Positions 1 to 11,400 of a DNA stretch of 64,000 bases are shown here, piece by piece. Where the stretch lies: the NCBI RefSeq assembly GCF_026151205.1, contig NC_087080.1:14393337-14457336 (forward strand), read 5' to 3'. Each line of letters starts with the position of its first letter. The first letter of the stretch is position 1. The stretch is from Bolinopsis microptera. Taxonomy: Eukaryota; Ctenophora; Tentaculata; Lobata; Bolinopsidae. The translations under genes and the position numbers were made by a program. The notes under the pieces were generated by a model that did no database searches, had not been told where the DNA came from, and worked only from the letters and a program-made list of their open reading frames with translations.

Positions 1-646
1 GATCTGGCCGTCTGGAAGCCTATAGAATTCCAGTTCAGAAACCGAGTAAGGAGGTGCGGCTACTGATGAGAAGCCTCCTTAAAGTTTATTTGGGTTAGAA
101 ACGACATCTGGGTCCCTACCCTCGCACAAGATTATTCTAAATTTTCTTGTTGTGTTCACAATTCTGACGTTATGTCAAAGTGGGTATCTATGTATTTTTC
201 GTAATAATTTAATGGTTACCTTCATAGTTCATGCCCACAGTTCAATATTTCAACCTACCAATTTACCATACCTTATGTACTCATTAACTTATAACTTATT
301 ATTTATATACATACTATAATATTCTTTTGATTCTTAGTCCTTAGAAGGGCACTCTATTAACAGTTTTGGACTGATTTGAATGTCCTGCACAGCAGATCGA
401 AGCATCTCTAAATTATTTACTATCTTTATTATATTGCTGTGTAAATTTGATTCTAATTCTAATTCTAATAATTCTCCAAAATCCCTCTTTTTCTGCAAAA
501 AATGACCATTCTTAACCTTTCACTACTGTCTTTTTACAAAAGAGTGTGAATGGAAAAAATCAAGAGATATTTACTCCATTTCTCTTGGCAGCACACGGAT
601 TTATATTCAAATATTTAACTTCTTCCTTCTTCTTCTTCTTGATATA
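1..646 (+). repeat. Duplicated upstream flank, copy A
   Basis: This segment is almost identical to 14509-15150 and lies just upstream of arrestin copy A in the same way. It has no long ORF. A short inverted repeat (TAAGGAGG/CCTCCTTA) sits at about 47-80. Near 445-470 there are three tandem ATTCTA units, like the short repeats that end CR1/L2 LINEs. A third, partial copy occurs at 31303-31412, so part of this flank may be an old transposon 3' end rather than a private promoter. The homology may continue left of the window. A CR1 LINE interrupts it at 647; the flank resumes near 5355. Confidence 0.75.
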
Positions 647-771
647 TACTTTCTTGATTTAATACTTTCAACACTACTATATAACAAATAATTTGAGGAC
701 CCCGAACTCAATTTTGATTCTCTACTGACTCTGCTGATCTGCACTGTTTCACTTTGTAAAAGAAGTGCGCA

Positions 772-2172
772 ATGATCGGAGAAGGTGGTTTTGATGATGA
801 GGGTAACAGGTCCTCAATCTCGTTACAGGATGATACGCCAAAGAATGACAGGAATGTTAGCGAAGATATGTTATCCCCGCAACGTTTCACACCTATCCTG
901 AACTCATCCACATCCTCTGAAAGTACTCAACAGCGACAAGGTAACACTCTTCAATACCAGTTTGCCTACATCAAAGACGGCACTTGTAATACCTGTAATG
1001 ATGTTCAAGCTAATGACACTGCTCTTACCTGCTTTTTGTGTAAATCATCATTTCATGCTGTTTGTCGAGATGCTGATAAAAATAGGATCAATAATGCTGT
1101 AATCTGTCCTCGCACTTTCTTCAAAGCATACTCCAACAGAAACGAAACCAAGGGTGTTAACAGTTCCAGATTTGGGACTTTTACGTTTGTGTGTAATGTC
1201 TGCAAGACACGCTCTGAACAGAACTCCGCAGTCAGTGCCGAAAGTAAAGTCGACCTGATTGACAGGCGAGTAGATAATCTGACCCAATCTATGGAGGACA
1301 TGAAGGGTTTACTTATGAAAGTTGTGAATATGAAAACATCTCCGGACAAAACTGAAATTTCTTCTCCTCCATCTCCAGCACCAGTTGCCCCTTCATATCG
1401 CTCTGTATTAATCATGTCCAGCAAAACACCAGAAAATCAAGCAAAAGATCGCCAAGAAGAAGTTGACAAAATCATCAAAGACAACGCCATTCATGCTGAC
1501 AAACGGTATGTCAACAAGAATGGGGACATTGTGGTTGTGTGTCCGACAACGGCTGACAGGGAAAATCTTGTCAAGAAAGTATCCCAGCAACTTCCAGATA
1601 TGAAAACGCACCAGCCACCAGAACGTTTGCCCACAATCTCTGTTGCTAACCTTGCTGATAATTATTCTGAAGAAGATCTAGAAGACCTGCTCCTTCAAGC
1701 TCACCCCAACATTAAGGCATTAAAATCCCAGGGTGAAACATTTTCTGTACTAAAAGTTAAACCTCAGATCAAAAACAGCAGCAAGCATCAAGCTACTATA
1801 CGAGTTAGTAACAATATCAGGAAAATCATAGAACAACAGGGAGATCGGCTATACATCAGTTCGTTTAGTTGCAAAGTTTATGATCAATTTCATGTAAAAC
1901 GATGCAACAACTGCCAAGGTTTTGGACACTACAGGTCGGAGTGTGAATCAGAAAAAGCTATTTGTGGTTATTGTTCCAAGAATCATACGTCAGAAGATTG
2001 TCCAGAAAAGAAAACTAATAGCATTATTTCATGCTGCATTAACTGCTCTAAGGGCAAGTATCGGGATGAAAGAAACACACACACGGCATTTGATAGGACA
2101 TGTCCAGCTTATGTTGCTGAACAGCAGCATCTCCGCAAAACTATCAATTACTACAGTTCAAAAAACTTGTAA
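772..2172 (+). CDS. LINE ORF1 protein with PHD-like and CCHC zinc fingers
   Basis: Intact 466-residue ORF1 of the CR1-type LINE. Residues about 70-150 hold a cysteine/histidine cluster of PHD type (CNTC, CFLC, FHAVC, then CNVC), known in CR1 ORF1 proteins. A short heptad-like stretch follows (about 165-190), then a middle domain and two C-terminal CCHC-like knuckles at about 378-411 (CNNCQGFGHYRSEC and CGYCSKNHTSEDC). Such ORF1 proteins bind the element's RNA and package it with ORF2 protein. The ATG at 772 is the first in frame. ORF2 is open in the -1 frame before this ORF stops, so the two overlap. Confidence 0.88.
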   Translation: MIGEGGFDDEGNRSSISLQDDTPKNDRNVSEDMLSPQRFTPILNSSTSSESTQQRQGNTLQYQFAYIKDGTCNTCNDVQANDTALTCFLCKSSFHAVCRDADKNRINNAVICPRTFFKAYSNRNETKGVNSSRFGTFTFVCNVCKTRSEQNSAVSAESKVDLIDRRVDNLTQSMEDMKGLLMKVVNMKTSPDKTEISSPPSPAPVAPSYRSVLIMSSKTPENQAKDRQEEVDKIIKDNAIHADKRYVNKNGDIVVVCPTTADRENLVKKVSQQLPDMKTHQPPERLPTISVANLADNYSEEDLEDLLLQAHPNIKALKSQGETFSVLKVKPQIKNSSKHQATIRVSNNIRKIIEQQGDRLYISSFSCKVYDQFHVKRCNNCQGFGHYRSECESEKAICGYCSKNHTSEDCPEKKTNSIISCCINCSKGKYRDERNTHTAFDRTCPAYVAEQQHLRKTINYYSSKNL

Positions 2173-2222
2173 GCAGTGGTCTGAAATCCTCTCCGGCGGA
2201 GATTCTTGGCTGTTGCTGGAAT

Positions 2223-5075
2223 GTGAGATCTCTCAATAATAAGATTCAACCAATCATGGAATCTATAATCGACCAAGGAATCTCTGTCCTTTTTGTCACT
2301 GAGACTTGGCTCACCAGCATGAAGAATGATGTTACTGCTACCATCAAGTCTTACGGCTATAACTTGATTCACTACATCAGGAAAGACTCTGCTAAATGCA
2401 GAGGCGGAGGAGTTGGAATTATTTACAATTCAAGTGATTTGAACCTTACTCCTGTGTTTGATAAGTGTGGAGATACGTTTGAAGCAGTTTTAGGCAAATT
2501 TCGAGACTCATCGGGTGATACTGTCCTCTGTGCTTGTGTTTACCGACCAGGGTCATTGACTGATGTATTTTTTGAAGATTTGGATGAGTTTATTGGGAAC
2601 ATATTCATGAAATACAAGAAGTTTTTAATCTGTGGTGATCTTAATATTCATTTGGATGATCATAAATCAAGAAACACGGCCAAACTGACTGAAGTATTGG
2701 CCAGCTATGGACTGCATCAATACGTGAGAGATCCAACTCACAACAAAGGACATATTCTGGATGTTGTAATCTCCTCCCATCAGATAGTCAATCCAAAGAG
2801 TGTCACAGTAGACTCGCACACCTCGGAAATGTTCCCAAACTGTGACCATTTCCCGGTTACTTTTAGCCTCACAAAAACAGTTGCAAGCAATCTCAACAAG
2901 AAAAAAGTTATCACATTCAGAAATGTCAAAGAAATTGACAAAAATTGTTTTGCGGATAATCTTGCTGAGGAATTGGTTACTGTAATGGATCCTGAGGGTC
3001 TATCACAAGCTGAAATGCCGTCATTTGAAAGCCGCATCAGCCTATACAACTCTAAGTGCCTAACTGTGCTGAATAACCATGCTCCTCTCCTCACAAAGGA
3101 AATCAAAGAACGTAAGTCTGCCCCTTGGTTCGATGGTGAATATAAAGCACTTAGAAGCCAAAGAAGAAAAGCCGAGACAAAGTGGAAAATCTCCGGATCT
3201 TTAACTGACAAGAAACACTATGAATCAATCAGAGAGCAGTGCACAGAACTCTCAGACAGGAAGAAACATGAGTTTTTCAAAGTCGAATTCATAAAGCATT
3301 CCTATTCTTCTAAGAGTCTTTTTAGATTTGTGGACACCTTTCTTGATCGGGATAAAAGCATTGTGTTGCCTTCGTCGGAGTCTCTCAAGGACACAGTCGA
3401 AAACTTTAACGTATATTTTCAGGAGAAAATAAAGGCAATACGAAATAACTTTGATCATGTGGAGTCTGACGATAAAACGCCCTCTTACTGCGGAGAAAAA
3501 CTAGCTGAGTTCTCTCCAACTACTCTAGAAGAACTAGAGGAGATAATCAAGGCATCTGAGATCAAGTCTTCTTCAATTGACCCTCTACCTGCAAACATCT
3601 TTAAAGAAAACCTTGAGGTTCTACTACCCGTCTTAGTTGACATAGTAAATGCTTCATTATCTTCTGGCAGTATTGATGGCGCTAAACTAGCTCATATCAC
3701 ACCCCTGATCAAGGGCCAGGGATTAGATAGTGATAATCTCAAGAATTACAGACCAATATCTAACCTTAGTTTTGTGGGCAAGTTGATAGAAAGAGTAGTG
3801 CTCAGGCGTCTAAATGAACATCTAGAAAACAACAACCTGAACATCCCACAGCAGTCTGGATACAAATCAAAACACAGCACCGAGACTCTGCTTGTGAGAG
3901 TTGTTAACGATCTACTCATTGCATCTACAGAAAGCAAGGCAACTGTTGTTCTTCTCCTAGATCTCAGCGCAGCTTTTGATACAGTTGACCACTGCAAACT
4001 ACTGAACATCCTCAGAAATGAGTTGGGAATAACAGGGACAGCTTGGAAATGGTTCAGCAGCTTCCTCACAGGTAGATGTCAAACGATTAAAGTTGGAAAT
4101 GAGGAATCTTATGAGATAGTGATTAAGTTTGGAGTCCCACAGGGCTCTGTGCTGGGTCCGGTCCTGTTCAACATCTACATTCGCTCTTTGTACTCAGCAG
4201 CACATGATTTGAACTTCTCCATCCAGGGTTACGCCGACGATCATCAGCTGTATAAAAGTTTCAAGCCAAACGAGGAGCCCACCGTCCTTATCAACGATGT
4301 TCCCAAATGTTTCCAAGAAATTAATGACTGGATGAAAAAACATTATCTACAGCTCAATGCAGGAAAAACTGAGATTCTTGTCTTTGGGACACCGCTTGTC
4401 CTCCAGCAGCTGTCTATAGGGGGCGTGTTTGTTAACTCTGAGACGTGTGTCAGGCTGTCACCTGTTGCAAAGAACCTCTGATTTCGTCTCGACTCTCAAC
4501 TAAACTTTGGTGAGCAAATCAAGCAACTTAAAACATCCTGTTTTCTGAAACTAAGAGACCTTGCTAAGATGAAAACATTCCTCACAACCAAACAGATGGG
4601 AACACTGACTCAAGCAATTGTAATCTCATCGCTTGACTACTGCAATGCACTTTACTATGGTTGTAGTCAAGCCTCAATTACGCAGCTGCAGAACATTCAG
4701 AACCGAGCATGCCGTCTGGTTTTTGGATTAAAGAAGAGAGACTCAGTCGAGGAGAAGCTCAAATCCCTTCATTGGCTCAAGGTGAAGGAGAGGATTGAGT
4801 TTAAGTTATGCTTACTGATTTTCAAAGCAGTCAATGGTGTTGCTCCTGCATATCTGTGTGATCTAGTAACATTTGTTAGTTCGAGTAGCAGAAGAACTTC
4901 CTCCTTACACCTACCCGTCGGATCTACAAGATCACACCCAAGAGCGTTTCAGACTGTTGCTCCGAAAATCTGGAACCAACTACCAATTGAAATTAAGACT
5001 TGTTCCGATGTTGATCTGTTCAAAACATTATTAAAAACTCACCTGTTTAAGAAAAGTTATGGCATGAGCGATTAA
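2223..5075 (+). pseudogene. LINE ORF2 (APE endonuclease + reverse transcriptase) with one in-frame stop
   Basis: The endonuclease comes first, with motifs VTETWL, RGGGVGII, CGDLNIHLD and CDHFPV. The reverse transcriptase follows (about 3560-4400), with NYRPISNL, LDLSAAFDTVDH, GVPQGSVLGP and the catalytic YADD. The frame stops at TGA 4479-4481, just after SPVAKNL, and then stays open in the same frame to 5075 through the CR1-type C-terminal region (NRACRLVFG, SLHWLKVKERI, WNQLP). A Gly codon changed to TGA is the simplest explanation. The frame is open upstream of 2223 in the -1 frame relative to ORF1 with no ATG close by, so ORF2 may be expressed by frameshift or reinitiation (inference). Confidence 0.9.
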
Positions 5076-5472
5076 TTGACAATATAATAACTTTATGTTA
5101 TTTGCTTAAACTGTTTAGGATGCAACCTAATGTCATGATCTTTTTGAACTTATTAGCAATTAGACTGTTAGCTCGCTTCACAAGCATGTCATCTTCGTTC
5201 CAAAACTTTTTATGTCCTATGCATACACTCCTTGATAGTTATCTTGTTCTAGTATCTTTGTTTCACACAATAGAGCATAAGTTTTGTGGTTTATCCACTG
5301 GGCTTAGAGTTTGTGTTTAAGCTACCAAATTTTATTATTTATTATATATATAAGTTACACTCTCTATCTTCCCATCAATGACACTTATATGTCTACTAAA
5401 ACATTATTCTTCTTAATTTTTTCTAGATTAATTTTAAAATCAATAACAGACTCTGAATTTCTGTTATTGAAG

Positions 5473-8400
5473 ATGGGAAAGTCTTCGATAACAAAGTTTG
5501 AGATCCGGCTTCACAACCCTCTGGCAGTATACTATGCCGGACAGACCATAGCAGGACAGGTGTTTCTCGAATTAGCAGCTGATCTTTACTTCCCTGACAT
5601 TACCTTGGAAATGCATGGTGACGCCAATGTAAATGTATTTACATAATCCGAGTTTAAGTTATATCCTAGAGGGGGGGGGGTACCAATGGCATAAATGGCA
5701 TAATGGAGAATTGGCCAAACAAAATTTCCATTTATGCCATGAAATTTCTATGCCATTCGATGAATTTTATGCCATTTTTCTCCATTCTATGCCATTCGAA
5801 ATATGAAATTTTAAAACTTTGAACTGAGAATTTAATTTAACGAATTGTCTGCACCCCACTAGTACTGTCCACCTTTATCTCTATTTATTGTACTACAACA
5901 TCTATTTTCACCCATTAAATTCCTCAAAATATCCCTAGCAATGGGCATTATTGAAATTTATAATTACGTTCAATGTATATCAATATGATATGATGATTTG
6001 GTTGATTGTGGACAAGTGACCGAGCAGTATGGCATAGTACACGCTACACACCGTATAACAGAGAGGACAGTCGACTGAATGCTCCCAGTCAATCGGATAT
6101 CCAAATTAACAGTGGAAAACTGTAACATTACCAACTCGATTAAAATATTATTTGTTAATGATGTGTACAGATGTATCGTGTCGGGACCGTGTTCATGTAG
6201 AATGTTTTGAAATTTAAACATTTTCACAAGATTGATAATGATCTGTGTTTCGAATGGGTAGCCTCTTAAAAATAATATTCATTGATATCTCGATGAACCT
6301 GTATATATTAGTATTACATAGCAGTTCACCAAATGACCTGAAATACTTGCTTCCTATTATACAAAATTATGATGACATAATATTTTGCTTAAATATCTTC
6401 ATATTCACTGCTGCATGGCAACATAGCACTCCTTAATTAGTTTTCTATAATAACGTTAATCTAGTATAATCATTGTAGGATTTTGAACATCTCACAATTT
6501 GGGCTGTAGGACTGTAGAGCGGGGGACTGTATGGCGTACTTGCATTGGTCAAAAGTAGGACCCAAGAGCGGAGTCAAATCACCAGAGTAGGAATCTAGAG
6601 CGGAACCCCCTTACCGGAACCATACTATAAGGACCCTAGAGTGGAGTCAAATCGCCAGGATAGGACTCTAGAGCGGAACTCCCTTACCGAAACCATACTA
6701 TGAGGACTCTAGAGCGGTACCGACATGTAAATTTTGGACCGGTTAGAAATTTTAGATCGGACTGTAGAGTGGACTTGGTCGGAAGATTGATATCAGATTA
6801 GATGCAACTCGTGATTGATTATTATAATAGTGAGATTAGAATAATTCATGGAGTTGTTGAAGCAGAAAATTGTCCTAGATTATTTATATTATACATCATA
6901 TCATATTGTAATTTTTAGATACGTTAGACAATTGTTCGGTATAAACTTCTTCCATTTGACTGAAATATCCTGATGCTACTCTAAAATGCAAAAAGATTCT
7001 TTGATAAAGAGGTATAATTATGAACTGGTCGATGTGATTTCGCTAAGCGAAATACCGACCAAGTACGTGCATGTGCACTCAAGCAGATCATTTAGGAATG
7101 AGGATCTCATCGCGTGACACTTTAGCACCTACTAAGGGTATCTCATGTTCAGTCTAGTGACAGGGTATGTTCCAGATCAGATCCCATCGCATAGCGGTTC
7201 TTGTTAGTGATTTCGATAGTGCAGTATAAATGTCACAGAGAATTTGGTTTAGTATATCACATTCGATTCCTACTCCTCTTTACAACTATCTACAATATGC
7301 TGAGTAACAAGGCCGTCTTCATCCGGGGACGAACAGCTGAGATGGGTACGGGAGAACGGACTGAAGAAGGACTACGACGAAGGAATTAACGACCCCCTTA
7401 CCAATTCCTGGACTTCAGGTCCTGTTCGAGTGTGGATACGTAGACTTATGCACTATGCAGCTTGCCTTTCTCCCAGTAGACGATGTTCTCCCTTCTTTCA
7501 TGGAGCTCCTAGATCTTATACCCTCCCACCTTGGCCTCGACGACTTCCTTAACTACTTCATGACGAATTGGGTACAGGGAGTTTCCACCGCTCGTAGCAC
7601 CAAACCTGCCCGCTTTCCTCCGCAATCCTGGAACCTCGTCGACCGGACTACCTGCAACTTCAACTACGCAGAGGCCTTCAACAGAAAGTTTGCAGCAATG
7701 TTAAGACACTCTTACCCAACTATCTGGACCTTTCTTCAAGCCGTCTACATAGAACAGTCCACTACAGATGAGATGATGCTCAAGGAGAGTTACGGGGATG
7801 CTCCTCCTGCAAAACGAGCCCGTCAGCGTACCAAGGACAGCCGACTGGCACATTTAGTAAAAGTCTACGACGATCATGACATTGTCTCACTCTCCCACCT
7901 TGACATGTTGAGGAACGTGATGGTCGAGGAACTGAGTGAACTATTCTAAGATATTTGATTCGCAGTATTAATGTATAATAAGTTGTATCAATTCTATCAT
8001 CATTATGTGACGACTATTATTAATCATTGATTAAAAAACATAGCTCAATCTTCAAAACTTTACTCTCAAATTTCTAACCGCTCTAAAATTTGCATGTGGG
8101 TACCGCTCTAGAGTCTTCATAGTATGGGTCCGGTCAGGGAGTTCCGCTCTAGAATCCTACCTTGGCGATTTGACTCCGCTCTAGGGTCCTCATAGTATGG
8201 GTCCGGTAAGGGGGTTCTGCTCTAGAGTCCTACCCTGGTGATTTGACTCCGCTCTAGGGTCCTACTTTCGAATTTGCTTTTCTTGAATAGTCAAATGTTT
8301 GGTATATGTTTGATATAATACATTTCTATTTTCTTTATTTGTCATATGAATCTTTAAAGATCATTCCAAGCGTTATAAAACATGAAACATATCTCTTATT

Positions 8401-11400
8401 CAAGTACTAATAATATTTGCGAATTTAAAGTCATCCTAAAGGTCAAATATGAAGAGCTAAATTCATGGCATAAATTGGCATAAATGGAGAATTGGCCAAA
8501 CAAAATTTCCATTTATGCCATGAAATTTCTATGCCATTTGATGAATTTTATGCCATTTTTCTCCATTCTATGCCATTGGTACCCCCCCATCCTAGATCTG
8601 GAGGGGGATTATTTAAAACATATAATTGATACGTAGTTAGTTTAGCAGGAGCTATCAAAATACATGTGTAAATCGTCTATAATATGCGCACAGTAACGTG
8701 CTCGTGATCGGGAGTGGACCAATGATAGGGGACTTTGCACCCCACCCCACTCCACCCCACCCCACCCCACCCCACCCCACCCCACCCCACCCCACCCCAC
8801 CCCACCCTTACAGCATAAACACGCAGTTATTTAACTCCGGGTATTTTATATTTTAGGTTGCTTGGACGGAGGAAGAGGGGAGTAGAGACAATTTGCGCAC
8901 AGTTCGCTATAAAAACTCTGAGACCTACCTTAACATAGAACTGTATCTTATCGGGGTCGGTAAAAAAGAAAGAAAGCTTCAGGCTGGACGTCACAACTTG
9001 CCCTTCTCTATAGCTCTTCCCATAAACCTACCCTCCACTTTCATTGGAGATCATGGTTAGTGGATGAATCATGGTTAGTGGATAAATTGAACAATTGACA
9101 TAAGTAGTGGATGTCCTTGCTGTACGGCAAGTTAAACAAGGAACTGAAACTACTAGGTTCCGTACAGACTCAACTCTGCACTCGTGTCAATATGTTCATT
9201 ATATGCAAGCCTCTTGATTTATAATCACCGGGTCTAGTAATTGTTTAAGAGAGTTCTCTGGCAGTTACGAAACTCGAGAGACTGTGGGATACTGAAGGGA
9301 AAGGAAGCAGTTCTAACGAGCGCTTCTCAAACACAAGGATATATCTTGTGAACTTGGCTAGTATATATCAAACATTTGACATGGAGTTGTAGAGTGAGTT
9401 ATGTGCCTCGCCGGGCTAAAGTAGTGGATGTCCTTGCTGTACGGCAAGTTAAACAAGGAACTGAAACTACTAGGTTCCGTAGTCCGTACAGACTCAACTC
9501 TGCACTCGTGTCAATATGTTCATTATATGCAAGCCTCTTGATTTATAATCACCGGGTCTAGTAATTGTTTAAGAGAGTTCTCTGGCAGTTACGAAACTCG
9601 AGAGACTGTGGGATACTGAAGGGAAAGGAAGCAGTTCTAACGAGCGCTTCTCAAACACAAGGATATATCTTGTGAACTTGGCTAGTATATATCAAACATT
9701 TGACATGGAGTTGTAGAGTGAGTTATGTGCCTCGCCGGGCTAAAGTAGTGGATGTCCTTGCTGTACGGCAAGTTAAACAAGGAACTGAAACTACTAGGTT
9801 CCGTACAGACTCAACTCTGCACTCGTGTCAATATGTTCATTATATGCAAGCCTCTTGATTTATAATGATGATTTATCATTACATATCGTTTGTAATTTTT
9901 CGATTTAACTTGAAACTCGATTACACACAGCGACAAAGATTGAAACTTACAACACATACCCACAGGGAGGGTCCAGTATAACTTGACTGTTAAAATTGAC
10001 GATTTTTTAATGACAATAGCCAATATCGACATTGATGTCACAGTTGTGTCATTGCTCGACCTCAACCAGGATCCCAACTGTGAGTTTTCAATTTATCTTC
10101 TTTTTTTAAATGAGAAATGTATATGTACGGGTATCGGCCTTACAAAATGACAGTAAAAAGGAGATGGCTCTGAAATGCACAAAAATGAGTTTTGTTCATG
10201 TTTTATTATCAGATAGGTAGTTCAACAAGTATATTTTTCTACCCAGGGGTTGATTTGATTGAAAAACCTAAATTTGGCGATAACAATTGTCATCTTTAAA
10301 ATCGTCTAAAAAACATGCCTTACAAAATGACAATTTCGTCACGGCTGTCATTTTTTAACAGCAGCCTATAGAAATTTGATTTCACCTAGGACAGCTACAG
10401 TTAGATAAATATGATAGATTTAAGATTAGAATAGCTTTTACAGGAAAAAGGATGATGAAAAAAATTGGGCAATTTCGCGTGAAATAGTGCCTTACAAAAT
10501 GACAACCCAAAACGGCATCACTTCAAATCCGATTTGGGAAAAAGTTTCATTATTCTTTCACGTGTCTTACTGTTAGATATATATGTTGTTTATATTACAA
10601 GTTCTTTTTTTACCAGAATATATTAAAAAGGAATAATTTTTATACTTTGAAAAATTGAAAAAATGTCACTTTTGAGGCGTAAAAATAATTTTTTGTTTTC
10701 ATACTTGAACACAGTATTTGGTTATATTTGATATGTTCTATGCCTAGATAGATCACTTTTCAGTGGGTAGTTAACGTTTGACATGTTAATACTCTCTGCT
10801 TTCACAAAATAGAAGCTTTATTTCGTTGAGTTTTGAAATGTTTTTAAAACATTTTGATATCAGAGCTGCACTTTTGTAATGCTACTTGATTGTTAACTGT
10901 CAGATTATGATTATTTTTAACTCCTTCTTGTATTGACTGTTTTTGATCCATTTTAGATGATGAAAGTAATTCAATCTGAAACATTGTCATTTTGTAAGGC
11001 TTTTCGGTGTCATTTTGTGAGGCATTTTGATCAAAATTGATGATCAAACAAACACATTTAGGCTCATCATAAGCTTACTGGGTTTTAGAATACCAATAAT
11101 TAGGCAAGGGGCATCCAATATAAATATGCCATCTTTGTATCATAAATTAAAACTGTCATTTTGTGAGGCATAACACTGTCATTTTGTGAGGCTAGGTCGT
11201 TTTTTTTGTCATTTTTTCTACCAAAGTCACTAAATCAGTTTTTTTATTAAACCAGAGTAGACTTTGATTGACATAAGTCATGGTAGTACCTGGTTTCCTG
11301 GGGTTAAATTCAAAACTTTGGTCTCCATTCTGGTTAACAGTTAGGCGGGGCAATGACTGATCACTGAACAGCAAAAACGTCCATATTTATGTAAGAAATA

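Larger units (their letters stand above)
647..5354 (+). mobile_element. Near full-length CR1/L2-type LINE
   Basis: A non-LTR retrotransposon of about 4.7 kb sits in the flank of arrestin copy A. The same position in copy B (15145-15156) runs through without it, which defines the ends to within a few bases. It has two ORFs: ORF1 with zinc fingers and ORF2 with an APE-type endonuclease and a reverse transcriptase. The 3' UTR (5076-5354) is AT-rich and ends in a TTTATTATTTATTATATATA-like tail. The only clear lesion I see is one in-frame stop in ORF2, so it looks recently active. The CR1/L2 clade call rests on the PHD-like plus CCHC ORF1 and the RT style. Confidence 0.9.
5671..8588. mobile_element. 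hAT-like DNA transposon in arrestin-A intron 1
   Basis: The element is flanked by an exact 8-bp duplication, ATCCTAGA (5663-5670 and 8589-8596). Copy B has the uninterrupted site at about 18007-18014. The termini are inverted: a G-run then TACCAATGGCATA on the left, TATGCCATTGGTA then a C-run on the right. A ~130-bp subterminal block rich in ATGCCAT/ATGGCAT occurs near each end (5682-5810 and 8462-8580) in direct orientation. The 8-bp duplication fits hAT. No hAT transposase is visible, so it is non-autonomous. A Mutator-like element sits inside it. Confidence 0.85.

Noticed and set aside
55-115. CTGATGAG followed by GAAAC-like bases, suggesting a hammerhead ribozyme
   Set aside because: The bases after CTGATGA do not form a closed stem II ending at GAAA; the local hairpin (TAAGGAGG/CCTCCTTA) is incompatible with the hammerhead core.
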